Shown here: positions 1 to 4,787 of the stretch, piece by piece
Numbering within the stretch: the stretch's first letter is position 1
How the letters are laid out: each line of letters starts with the position of its first letter
The notes under the pieces: generated by a model
Told to the model about the DNA's origin: nothing
Seen by the model: the letters and a program-made list of their open reading frames with translations, nothing else
Databases searched by the model: none
Translations under genes and position numbers: made by a program
Assembly: GCA_016212345.1 (NCBI GenBank)
Contig: JACRGM010000014.1
Span: forward strand, 1 to 6,111
Length of the DNA: 6,111 bases
Direction of reading: 5' to 3'
Source: Nitrospinota bacterium
GTDB lineage: Bacteria; Nitrospinota; Nitrospinia; SZUA-224

Positions 1-1
1 T

Positions 2-352
2 ATCGATCGTGCTGTAGATAAGATTGAGCGTCAGATGAAGAGTCACAAGAAAAGGATTATCGCCTTGAAGAACAAAAGAGAGGCTGAAATAGGAGAGAGA
101 GAGGGGAATATTGAAGGGAATATTGAGGAAACCATTAATATCAAGAAAGATATTCAAGGAGATGATCCAGAAAAACCACGAGTTATCAAGAAAAGGCGCT
201 TAAAGTCAAAACCTATGACTGTTGAAGAGGCTGTGAAGGAGATGGATATATTAAATAGTAATTTTTTAGTATTTACCAATTCTAAGAATAATAAGGTTAA
301 TGTCCTTTATCAGATGAAAGACGGGAATTACGGCTTGATAGAACCTAATTAA
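2..352 (+). CDS. hpf: Ribosome hibernation promoting factor, long form, 5'-truncated
   Basis: This is the C-terminal part of a long-form HPF (RaiA/YfiA family), a cytosolic protein that binds the 30S subunit and drives 100S ribosome dimers in stationary phase. The frame is open from base 2, and IDRAVDKIERQ precedes the first in-window ATG at 35. That segment matches the last helix of the S30AE domain, so the gene begins outside the window and the ATG at 35 is internal. After a charged low-complexity linker comes the C-terminal dimerization domain, with the hallmark stretch from KSKPMTVEEAV through KDGNYGLIEPN. That domain marks the long form; the short E. coli HPF lacks it. About 116 codons are visible of the roughly 180 usual for the family. 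The stop lies 3 nt before the next gene, so they are probably co-transcribed. The linker holds a perfect-protein tandem repeat (GNIE twice). Family assignment is secure; the full length is unknown. Confidence 0.93.
   Translation: MDRAVDKIERQMKSHKKRIIALKNKREAEIGEREGNIEGNIEETINIKKDIQGDDPEKPRVIKKRRLKSKPMTVEEAVKEMDILNSNFLVFTNSKNNKVNVLYQMKDGNYGLIEPN
104..127 (+). repeat. 12-bp in-frame tandem duplication in the hpf linker
   Basis: Two adjacent 12-bp units, GGGAATATTGAA and GGGAATATTGAG, differ only in the last base and each encode Gly-Asn-Ile-Glu. The repeat lies in the variable linker between the S30AE domain and the C-terminal dimerization domain, where length changes should be tolerated. It is most simply a recent slippage duplication. 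Confidence 0.8.
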
Positions 353-355
353 AAA

Positions 356-844
356 ATGAGAATAACAGAGATATTAAACAAAGAATATGTCCTTTCTAAT
401 TTAAAAGCCCGAGACAAAAGAGGGGTAATTGAGGAACTTTCAGAGTTTCTTTTCACAAAGGAGAAGATAAAAGATAAGGATCGTCTTGTAAACGCCATTC
501 TTGATAGAGAGAAACTCGGAAGTACAGGGATAGGTGATAATGTAGCGATTCCTCATACCAAACTGAAGGAATTAAAAGAGATATTAGCAGTCTTTGGGAG
601 ATCTAAAGAAGGTATAGAATTCGATTCATTGGATGGTAGGCCTGTACACTTTGTCTGCCTCCTAGTAGCCCCTGAAGATTCTGTTTCCGCACACCTCAAG
701 GCACTGGCCAAGATATCGAGACTCCTAAAGAGCGATTCCTTTCGTACAACACTATTGAATGCAGAGGATGAAGATAATATCTATCAGATAATATTAAATG
801 AGGATTTAAGAATAGAAAAAGAGAATAACATGGGGGGAAGATGA
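356..844 (+). CDS. ptsN: PTS EIIA(Ntr)-type protein (PtsN-like)
   Basis: This is a 162-residue EIIA of the fructose/nitrogen family (PTS_EIIA_2), almost the same length as E. coli PtsN (163). These proteins accept phosphate from HPr or NPr and act by protein-protein regulation, for example of potassium transport or stress signalling, rather than sugar import. The phospho-acceptor is His67 in GDNVAIPHTKL, the family active-site motif. The later segment FVCLLVAPEDSVSAHLKALAKISRLL is the usual conserved C-terminal half. No membrane segment or fused EIIB/EIIC domain is present. The ATG at 356 follows the hpf stop by 3 nt and has no strong Shine-Dalgarno sequence, so translation probably depends on coupling to hpf. 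The 3' end overlaps the next start by 4 nt (ATGA). The hpf-ptsN order matches the rpoN-hpf-ptsN cluster of many Gram-negative bacteria. The target of this protein cannot be read from the window. Confidence 0.92.
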   Translation: MRITEILNKEYVLSNLKARDKRGVIEELSEFLFTKEKIKDKDRLVNAILDREKLGSTGIGDNVAIPHTKLKELKEILAVFGRSKEGIEFDSLDGRPVHFVCLLVAPEDSVSAHLKALAKISRLLKSDSFRTTLLNAEDEDNIYQIILNEDLRIEKENNMGGR

Positions 845-1257
845 TAGGTGTTGTGATAATAACACACGGTAGTTTAGGTATAGAGTTATTAAAGACTGCC
901 GAGATGATCATAGGTAAGACGAGAAATGTAAATGTTGTCTCGATTGATCAGAATAATAGTGTGGATTTAGCTAGAGCGAGGATTAGTAATGCTATTAAAG
1001 AGGTTGATGCAGGAGATGGGGTTTTGGTCTTAACAGATATGTTTGGAGGAACCCCTTCTAATATAAGTATATCTTTTTTAGATGAACTTAATATTGAGGT
1101 GGTTTCAGGGGTAAATCTCCCGATGCTTATGAAGGTCCCTTCTATAGAAGAAAAATCAGATATTAAAGAGGCTGCAAATCTTATTAAGGAATATGGTAGG
1201 GAGAATATCTCTGTTGCAAGTGATCTTCTATCCAGGCATGTGGAGAAGGGAAATTGA
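841..1257 (+). CDS. PTS EIIA, mannose family, stand-alone
   Basis: This is a 138-residue single-domain EIIA of the mannose/PTS-EIIA-man type. The N-terminus IGVVIITHGSLGIELLKTAEMI carries the phospho-acceptor His9, aligning with His10 of E. coli ManX. Asp66 in VLVLTDMFGGTPSNIS matches the conserved acidic residue of the ManX LVDTWGGSPFN segment. E. coli ManX is a IIA-IIB fusion, but here no IIB domain follows and no IIC/IID genes are in the window. The protein is therefore probably a regulatory phospho-carrier of the kind found beside hprK/ptsH/ptsI in Desulfobacterota and related phyla. The ATG at 841 overlaps the ptsN stop and follows GGGGGGAAG (832-840), a purine-rich ribosome-binding stretch. 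The 3' end overlaps the enzyme I start. DhaM-type EIIA was considered, but the THGSLG and DMFGGTP motifs fit ManX better. Confidence 0.9.
   Translation: MIGVVIITHGSLGIELLKTAEMIIGKTRNVNVVSIDQNNSVDLARARISNAIKEVDAGDGVLVLTDMFGGTPSNISISFLDELNIEVVSGVNLPMLMKVPSIEEKSDIKEAANLIKEYGRENISVASDLLSRHVEKGN
1242..1256 (+). promoter_or_regulatory. Ribosome binding site and TTG start of enzyme I
   Basis: GGAGAAGGG at 1242-1250 lies just before TTG at 1254, which overlaps the upstream stop (TTGA). GGAG ends 8 nt before TTG, normal spacing, against 14 nt before the alternative GTG at 1260. Starting at TTG gives MSVFKGIGVSRG, while GTG would give MFKGIGVSRG; both keep the whole EI fold. The spacing and overlap favour TTG but do not prove it. 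Confidence 0.6.
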
Positions 1258-2993
1258 GTGTGTTTAAGGGTATAGGGGTATCACGGGGGACAGTTATAGG
1301 GAAGGTATGCCTTGTGGATCGTTCAAGCATATGTGCAATAAAATATAAGGTAGAGAGAGCAAAGATTGATGATGAAGTGGGACGATTCACGGATGCGGTT
1401 GAAGATACTAAATCACAAATCAGAGAGATTAAAGCTCGTGTATCAAAGGATGTGGGATCAAAACATGTTTATATCTTAGATACTTACATTATGATATTAG
1501 AAGATGAGATGCTGATCAATGAGACTATTAAGGGTATAAAAGAGGAGTATGTCAACGCTGAGTGGGCATTAAAGGTCTCATTGGATCGTTTTGCAGGACT
1601 CTTTGATAGTGTTGAGGATGAGTATTTGAGAGGGAGAAAGCTGGATATACAGCAGTTGGGAAGTAAGATCATGAGCAACCTAACTGGAAATCTCTATGAA
1701 GATTTATCTGATATGGATGAATCTATTGTCATCGTAGCGCATGATATTACCCCTTCTGATATTATACAAATGATATCAAAAAAGGTGTTAGGTTTTGTTA
1801 CTGATATAGGAGGCAAGACTTCTCATACAGGGATTATGGCATTTGCATTAGGGATACCTGCTGTGGTAGGATTAAAGGATATAACTACTAATGTTAAAAC
1901 AGGTGATTCAATAATGGTAGATGGAGAGAGTGGGATTGTTGTAGTAAATCCTTCAAAGAAGGATCTTCGGGATTTCTTGAAGAAACAACAGGGATATAAA
2001 TATTATGAAGAGAAATTAGAGGAGATCAAGGATCTGCCGGCTGAAACTAAGGATGGGTATGAGGTCAAGCTTATGGCAAATATAGAGTACTCTAATGAGA
2101 TAGTCTCTATCCTTAATTATGGTGCAGAGGGGATTGGTCTCTATCGGACAGAGTATCTATACCTGAACAGAAGAGATCTTCCCTCAGAAGAGGATCATTT
2201 TTTAGATTACAAAAAATTAGGAAAAGGGTTATATCCTAAGAGTGTTGTTATCAGGACATTAGACATAGGTGCTGACAAATTCCATTTTCATTTAGACCCT
2301 ATACAAGAGGCAAATCCAGCACTAGGATTAAGAGGGATTAGGTTCTCTCTTTCACATCTCGATATATTCAAGACCCAATTACGGGGGATATTAAGGGCAA
2401 GTTATTATGGGGATATAAAGATAATGTACCCCATGATTTCTACTATAGAAGAGGTAAGGGAGGCGAATAAGATAGTAAAAGATGTCCAAGATGAGTTGAC
2501 ACAAAAGGGGATTCCCTTTAATAAAGATATTGAAATTGGGGTACTGATAGAAACCCCTTCAGCAGTAATGATTGCAGATCTCTTAGCCAAAGAGGTAAAT
2601 TTCTTTAGTATAGGGACTAATGATCTTATTCAATATACTCTAGCTATTGATAGGGTCAATGAACGGGTTACATATCTGTATCAACCATTACACCCTTCTA
2701 TCTTGAGAATGATTAAGAGTGTCCTATCTGCTGCTCATAAAGAGGGGATTAGTGTTGGGATATGTGGAGAGATGGGAGGAGATCCTTTAAACATCATGAT
2801 ATTATTAGGATTAGGGGAGATAAGAGAATTAAGTATGAATCCTCGCTCCATCCCTGAAATAAAGAAGATGATTCGTCTCATTACACTCGAGGAGGTAAGG
2901 GGGATCGCAGATAGAGCGATTTCCCTTACCTCTGTGGATGAGATAAATGAATTTGCTAAAAATGAAATGGAGAGATTGAGCAGTAGGGAGTAA
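1254..2993 (+). CDS. ptsI: PTS enzyme I (phosphoenolpyruvate-protein phosphotransferase)
   Basis: Enzyme I transfers phosphate from phosphoenolpyruvate to HPr in the cytosol, the first step of any PTS relay. At 579 residues it is close to E. coli EI (575), and no N-terminal GAF domain is present, so it is PtsI-like rather than PtsP-like. The order is an N-terminal segment VFKGIGVSRGTVIGK, the HPr-binding helical region, the phosphohistidine motif GGKTSHTGIMA with His191, and the C-terminal PEP-binding barrel. Barrel residues visible are Arg298 (GLYRTE), Arg334 (IRTLDIG), Glu433 (LIETPSA), Asn456-Asp457 (SIGTNDLIQYTLAIDR) and catalytic Cys504 (ICGEMGGDP). One deviation is GADK where E. coli has GGDK. 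All catalytic residues are present, so the enzyme should be active, yet its partner HPr is not encoded here. The start is TTG with a 4-nt overlap. The last residues, LSSRE, and the stop are written by a heptamer repeat, so the C-terminus may be recently altered. Confidence 0.95.
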   Translation: MSVFKGIGVSRGTVIGKVCLVDRSSICAIKYKVERAKIDDEVGRFTDAVEDTKSQIREIKARVSKDVGSKHVYILDTYIMILEDEMLINETIKGIKEEYVNAEWALKVSLDRFAGLFDSVEDEYLRGRKLDIQQLGSKIMSNLTGNLYEDLSDMDESIVIVAHDITPSDIIQMISKKVLGFVTDIGGKTSHTGIMAFALGIPAVVGLKDITTNVKTGDSIMVDGESGIVVVNPSKKDLRDFLKKQQGYKYYEEKLEEIKDLPAETKDGYEVKLMANIEYSNEIVSILNYGAEGIGLYRTEYLYLNRRDLPSEEDHFLDYKKLGKGLYPKSVVIRTLDIGADKFHFHLDPIQEANPALGLRGIRFSLSHLDIFKTQLRGILRASYYGDIKIMYPMISTIEEVREANKIVKDVQDELTQKGIPFNKDIEIGVLIETPSAVMIADLLAKEVNFFSIGTNDLIQYTLAIDRVNERVTYLYQPLHPSILRMIKSVLSAAHKEGISVGICGEMGGDPLNIMILLGLGEIRELSMNPRSIPEIKKMIRLITLEEVRGIADRAISLTSVDEINEFAKNEMERLSSRE

Positions 2994-3013
2994 GCAGTAG
3001 GGAGTAGGGAGTT
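2979..3013. repeat. Degenerate heptanucleotide tandem repeat across the ptsI stop
   Basis: From 2982 the units read AGTAGGG, AGTAAGC, AGTAGGG, AGTAGGG, then a decayed AGTTGC. Seen another way, a 14-bp block AGCAGTAGGGAGTA is perfectly duplicated (2979-2992 and 2993-3006). The ptsI stop TAA (2991-2993) spans the join between the two blocks. Short heptamer repeats of this style occur dispersed in several bacterial genomes, notably cyanobacteria, and usually sit between genes. Here the repeat has entered the coding sequence and sets the final codons. Confidence 0.75.
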
Positions 3014-3022
3014 GCATGGGTG

Positions 3023-3048
3023 GCATGGACAAACTTGTTTGTCCGTGC
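3023..3048. repeat. 12-bp-stem palindrome after ptsI
   Basis: GCATGGACAAAC (3023-3034) pairs with GTTTGTCCGTGC (3037-3048) around TT. Eleven pairs are Watson-Crick and one is T-G (3026/3045); in RNA the innermost pairs would open to give a workable loop. The stem is followed by ATTTAAAG, not a T-run, so it is a poor intrinsic terminator. It may be a dispersed palindromic repeat or a weak processing or stabilising structure at the end of the PTS mRNA. Confidence 0.6.
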
Positions 3049-3060
3049 ATTTAAAGAGGG

Positions 3061-3190
3061 ATGAAAAATAGACCAGATTAATGTAGAACATAAAGAGGAT
3101 TTCAAGACCTTAAACTCTCGCATAGACCAGATTCATACAAGATTAGATCAGATTATGCATATGCTTACTGATCTGCGGAGATATACCTAA
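3061..3190 (+). pseudogene. Small coiled-coil ORF with a broken start
   Basis: The frame 3065-3187 (stop 3188-3190) reads as protein: KIDQINVEHKEDFK followed by NSRIDQIHTRLDQIMHML and DLRRYT. IDQI and LDQI recur seven codons apart, a coiled-coil-like heptad, and ATAGACCAGATT occurs twice (3068-3079 and 3122-3133). The frame has no ATG or GTG near its beginning and is closed by TGA at 3062-3064. An ATG at 3061 lies one base out of frame, in ATGAAAAATAG. One extra A in that run would give a 43-residue protein starting MKKIDQI. GAGGG directly abuts the ATG. I do not recognise the family. It could be a frameshifted small gene, the tail of a decayed larger gene, or a sequencing slip in a short A-run. 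Confidence 0.35.
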
Positions 3191-3213
3191 GGTAGGAAAT
3201 TTAGGGAATTTCT

Positions 3214-3235
3214 GTTTCGGGAATCCTCCCGAAAC
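3214..3235. repeat. GC-rich 9-bp hairpin upstream of metK
   Basis: GTTTCGGGA (3214-3222) pairs perfectly with TCCCGAAAC (3227-3235) around an ATCC loop. The bases after it are TATAGATTTTC, so there is no clean U-tract and a terminator call is not convincing. The segment AATCC-TCCCGAAA (3222-3234) reappears inverted downstream of metK with one base inserted, which suggests a repeat family. Confidence 0.55.
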
Positions 3236-3237
3236 TA

Positions 3238-3358
3238 TAGATTTTCAGATAATAAATTACACAAGGCTAGAGGGAGAAATCCGAGTAAGGCGTACTGAGC
3301 GGTACGCCGTCGAGGATTTCGACTGATAACGCCGTGTAATTTGTTATATGGAAATCTA
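3238..3358. repeat. 121-nt nested inverted repeat (MITE-like element or structured leader)
   Basis: Outer arms 3238-3262 and 3334-3358 pair over 25 positions, with 22 Watson-Crick pairs, two G-U-type pairs (3245/3351, 3253/3343) and one mismatch (3248/3348). Inside are three further stems: GGC 3265-3267 with GCC 3331-3333, GAAATCC 3276-3282 with GGATTTC 3314-3320, and GGCGTAC 3289-3295 with GTACGCC 3302-3308 closing a six-base loop TGAGCG. If TA at both ends is a target duplication, the element has about 23-bp terminal inverted repeats starting GATTT and no coding capacity, as in a miniature inverted-repeat transposable element. It lies inside the presumed metK leader, 30 nt before the Shine-Dalgarno. 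I see no match to the SAM-I, SAM-II or SAH riboswitch cores I know, so a riboswitch is only a possibility. Confidence 0.65.
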
Positions 3359-3374
3359 CAATTAATTAAATCGT

Positions 3375-3387
3375 CAATCGAAGATTG
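3375..3387 (+). other. Small hairpin just before the metK ribosome binding site
   Basis: CAATC (3375-3379) and GATTG (3383-3387) form a 5-bp stem with a GAA loop, ending one base before the AAGGAGGG stretch. It may limit or position ribosome access, but so short a stem can arise by chance. Confidence 0.25.
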
Positions 3388-3388
3388 G

Positions 3389-3396
3389 AAGGAGGG
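3389..3396 (+). promoter_or_regulatory. Strong Shine-Dalgarno of metK
   Basis: AAGGAGGG ends 8 nt before the ATG at 3405. It is the best match to the anti-Shine-Dalgarno in the window and fixes the metK start. By contrast the coupled PTS genes have weaker sites, which fits metK being an independently and well translated gene. Confidence 0.85.
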
Positions 3397-3404
3397 TTAT
3401 TATT

Positions 3405-4667
3405 ATGGGAAGGACAAATTTTTTCTTTACATCAGAGTCAGTCACAGAGGGACATCCTGATAAGATAGCCGATCAAATATCTGATGCAGTACTAGATGAG
3501 ATATACAGAGATGACCCTTATGGAAGGGTCGCCTGTGAAACACTGGTTACTACAGGGCTTGCATTTATTGCAGGAGAGATCACAACCAGGTGTTATGTTG
3601 ATATCCCTAAAATAGCCCGGGAGACGATTAAGGAGATAGGTTATACCCGTGCAAAATATGGATTCGATTACGAGACATGTGCTGTAATAACATCTATAGA
3701 TGAGCAGTCTCCTGATATAGCTATGGGGATATTAAAGGAGAAGGAAGAAGACCAGGGTGCTGGGGATCAGGGACTGATGTTTGGATATGCCTCAAATGAG
3801 ACCCCAGAGTTGATGCCCCTTCCGATTATGCTTGCTCATAAGTTAGCGATGAAGTTGACAGAGATGAGAAAAAAGGATATTATTCCTTATCTACGACCTG
3901 ATGGGAAGACTCAGGTTACTGTAGAATATGTGAATGGTAACCCCTTACGTGTAGATACAGTAGTAATCGCTGCACAGCACAGCCCTGATGTGACCCTAAA
4001 GGAGATCCGCGAAGATATCATAGAAAAGGTGATAAAACCTGTTATCCCACAGGAGTTTCTAGACGAGGAGAATATTAACTATTTCATCAACCCAACAGGA
4101 CGTTTTGTTATAGGAGGTCCTCAAGGGGATTGCGGACTTACAGGTAGGAAGATAATAGTTGATACATATGGTGGGGTGGGAAGTCATGGAGGAGGATGTT
4201 TTTCAGGAAAGGACCCATCAAAGGTCGATAGATCTGCCTCCTATATGGCCCGATATATAGCAAAGAATATTGTATCTGCAGGTATTGCTGATAAATGTGA
4301 GGTTCAGATTGCTTACGCTATAGGGATAGCAGAACCTGTCTCTATCATGGTCGATACATTCAATACAGCTAAGATAGATACTAAAAAGATAAAAGAACTG
4401 ATAAGGGCGCACTTTGATCTAAGACCAGCTATCATTATCAGAACCCTTGATCTGAGAAGACCTATATATAAAAAGACCGCCTGTTATGGTCATTTTGGAC
4501 GTAATGAGCCTGAATTCACATGGGAAAGAACAGATAAGGCAGAGGTTTTAAGGAGAGATGCAGGACTCGGTTCATTAGAAGAGACACAAAGACCATCTTT
4601 AACCGTTATAAATCCAGAGGAAACCCTCATGCCTACGGAGTTGGCACAAAGGACAATGAAAATTTAA
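3405..4667 (+). CDS. metK: S-adenosylmethionine synthetase
   Basis: MetK makes SAM from methionine and ATP, releasing phosphate and diphosphate; it works in the cytosol as a dimer or tetramer. All three MAT domains are intact. Visible motifs are GHPDK with His17, Asp19 and Lys20, ACET with Glu45, GAGDQGLMFGYA at 118-129, RPDGKTQVT with Lys168, and PQGDCGLTGRK with Asp242, Arg248 and Lys249. Next comes the signature HGGGCFSGKDPSKVDRS with Lys269, Lys273 and Asp275, each matching a known E. coli catalytic or binding residue. The family loop reads GGVGSHGGGCFSGKD where E. coli has GGMARHGGGAFSGKD, a variable site. E. coli MetK (384 residues) ends shortly after WEKTDKAQLLRDAAGLK; this protein continues for about 32 residues (389-420) past RRDAGL, ending at TMKI. 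The tail function is unknown. The gene lies upstream of ahcY and follows a structured leader with no canonical SAM riboswitch recognised. Confidence 0.97.
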   Translation: MGRTNFFFTSESVTEGHPDKIADQISDAVLDEIYRDDPYGRVACETLVTTGLAFIAGEITTRCYVDIPKIARETIKEIGYTRAKYGFDYETCAVITSIDEQSPDIAMGILKEKEEDQGAGDQGLMFGYASNETPELMPLPIMLAHKLAMKLTEMRKKDIIPYLRPDGKTQVTVEYVNGNPLRVDTVVIAAQHSPDVTLKEIREDIIEKVIKPVIPQEFLDEENINYFINPTGRFVIGGPQGDCGLTGRKIIVDTYGGVGSHGGGCFSGKDPSKVDRSASYMARYIAKNIVSAGIADKCEVQIAYAIGIAEPVSIMVDTFNTAKIDTKKIKELIRAHFDLRPAIIIRTLDLRRPIYKKTACYGHFGRNEPEFTWERTDKAEVLRRDAGLGSLEETQRPSLTVINPEETLMPTELAQRTMKI

Positions 4668-4670
4668 TCA

Positions 4671-4703
4671 CCCGAAACCGATCCTTAAAGGATATATTTC
4701 GGG
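4671..4703. repeat. Compound hairpin after metK
   Basis: CCCGAAA (4671-4677) pairs with TTTCGGG (4697-4703). Inside, ATCCT (4681-4685) pairs with AGGAT (4689-4693) around a TAA loop, leaving a CCG/ATA internal loop. The hairpin starts 4 nt after the metK stop, a place where terminators occur, but AAGGATTTCTG follows instead of a T-run. The TTTCGGGAAGGATT side (4697-4710) matches, inverted and with one extra base, the hairpin before metK. Either a transcript-end structure or a dispersed repeat is possible. Confidence 0.5.
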
Positions 4704-4725
4704 AAGGATTTCTGAAATACAAAAT

Positions 4726-4762
4726 CCCCTCTCCCCAAAGGGGAGAGGGGAAGGGTGAGGGG
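4726..4762. repeat. C/G-rich perfect palindrome with GGGTGAGGGG tail
   Basis: CCCCTCTCCCC (4726-4736) and GGGGAGAGGGG (4740-4750) form a perfect 11-bp stem around AAA, followed by AAGGGTGAGGGG (4751-4762). Base composition differs sharply from the AT-leaning surroundings. Similar C/G-only palindromes with a GGTGAGGGG-type tail are, to my recollection, dispersed intergenic repeats in several environmental bacterial lineages. On the + strand no T-run follows; on the - strand the stem is followed by ATTTTG, so it could act as a weak terminator for - strand transcription. Confidence 0.65.
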
Positions 4763-4771
4763 CTATTTTCA

Positions 4772-4787
4772 GAGGAAGGATAAAATG
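4772..4787 (+). promoter_or_regulatory. Ribosome binding site and ATG deciding the ahcY start
   Basis: GAGGAAGGA (4772-4780) lies 4 nt before ATG at 4785, acceptable spacing. The longer in-frame option, GTG at 4755, falls inside the C/G palindrome element, has no separate ribosome site and adds MRGYFQRKDK, which does not look like the family N-terminus. ATG at 4785 gives MDYHIKDITLAEKGR, the usual beginning of this protein. Confidence 0.85.

Noticed and set aside
35..37. ATG at 35 as the hpf start
   Set aside because: The frame is open to the left edge and the residues before it match the last S30AE helix, so the gene is cut by the window rather than starting here.
3021..3040. Sigma-54 promoter suggested by TGGCAT followed by TTG
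   Set aside because: The spacing does not put GC ten bases after GG, and the sequence is explained by the palindrome.
2735..3091. Long - strand reading frames over the ptsI 3' end, containing LLPTAYSLLL-type stretches
   Set aside because: They are antisense to the conserved EI C-terminus, and the leucine/proline-rich part is just translated heptamer repeat. No family features or ribosome site support them.
3023..3235. Rho-independent terminators at the hairpins after ptsI
   Set aside because: Neither stem is followed by a T-run on the + strand, so a terminator annotation is not supported.
3341..3371. Sigma-70-type promoter TTGTTA...TTAAAT for metK
   Set aside because: The -35 match is partial, the -10 match is 4 of 6 and the 19-bp spacing is long. 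AT-rich sequence gives such matches by chance.
3191..3404. Canonical SAM-I, SAM-II or SAH riboswitch before metK
   Set aside because: The expected conserved cores were not recognised by eye. The structure is a nested hairpin rather than a multi-helix junction with a pseudoknot. A covariance-model search would be decisive.
4755..4784. GTG start extending ahcY by ten residues
   Set aside because: It lies within the C/G palindrome element, lacks a proper ribosome site, and the added residues do not resemble the family N-terminus. ATG 4785 has a good site and the expected sequence.
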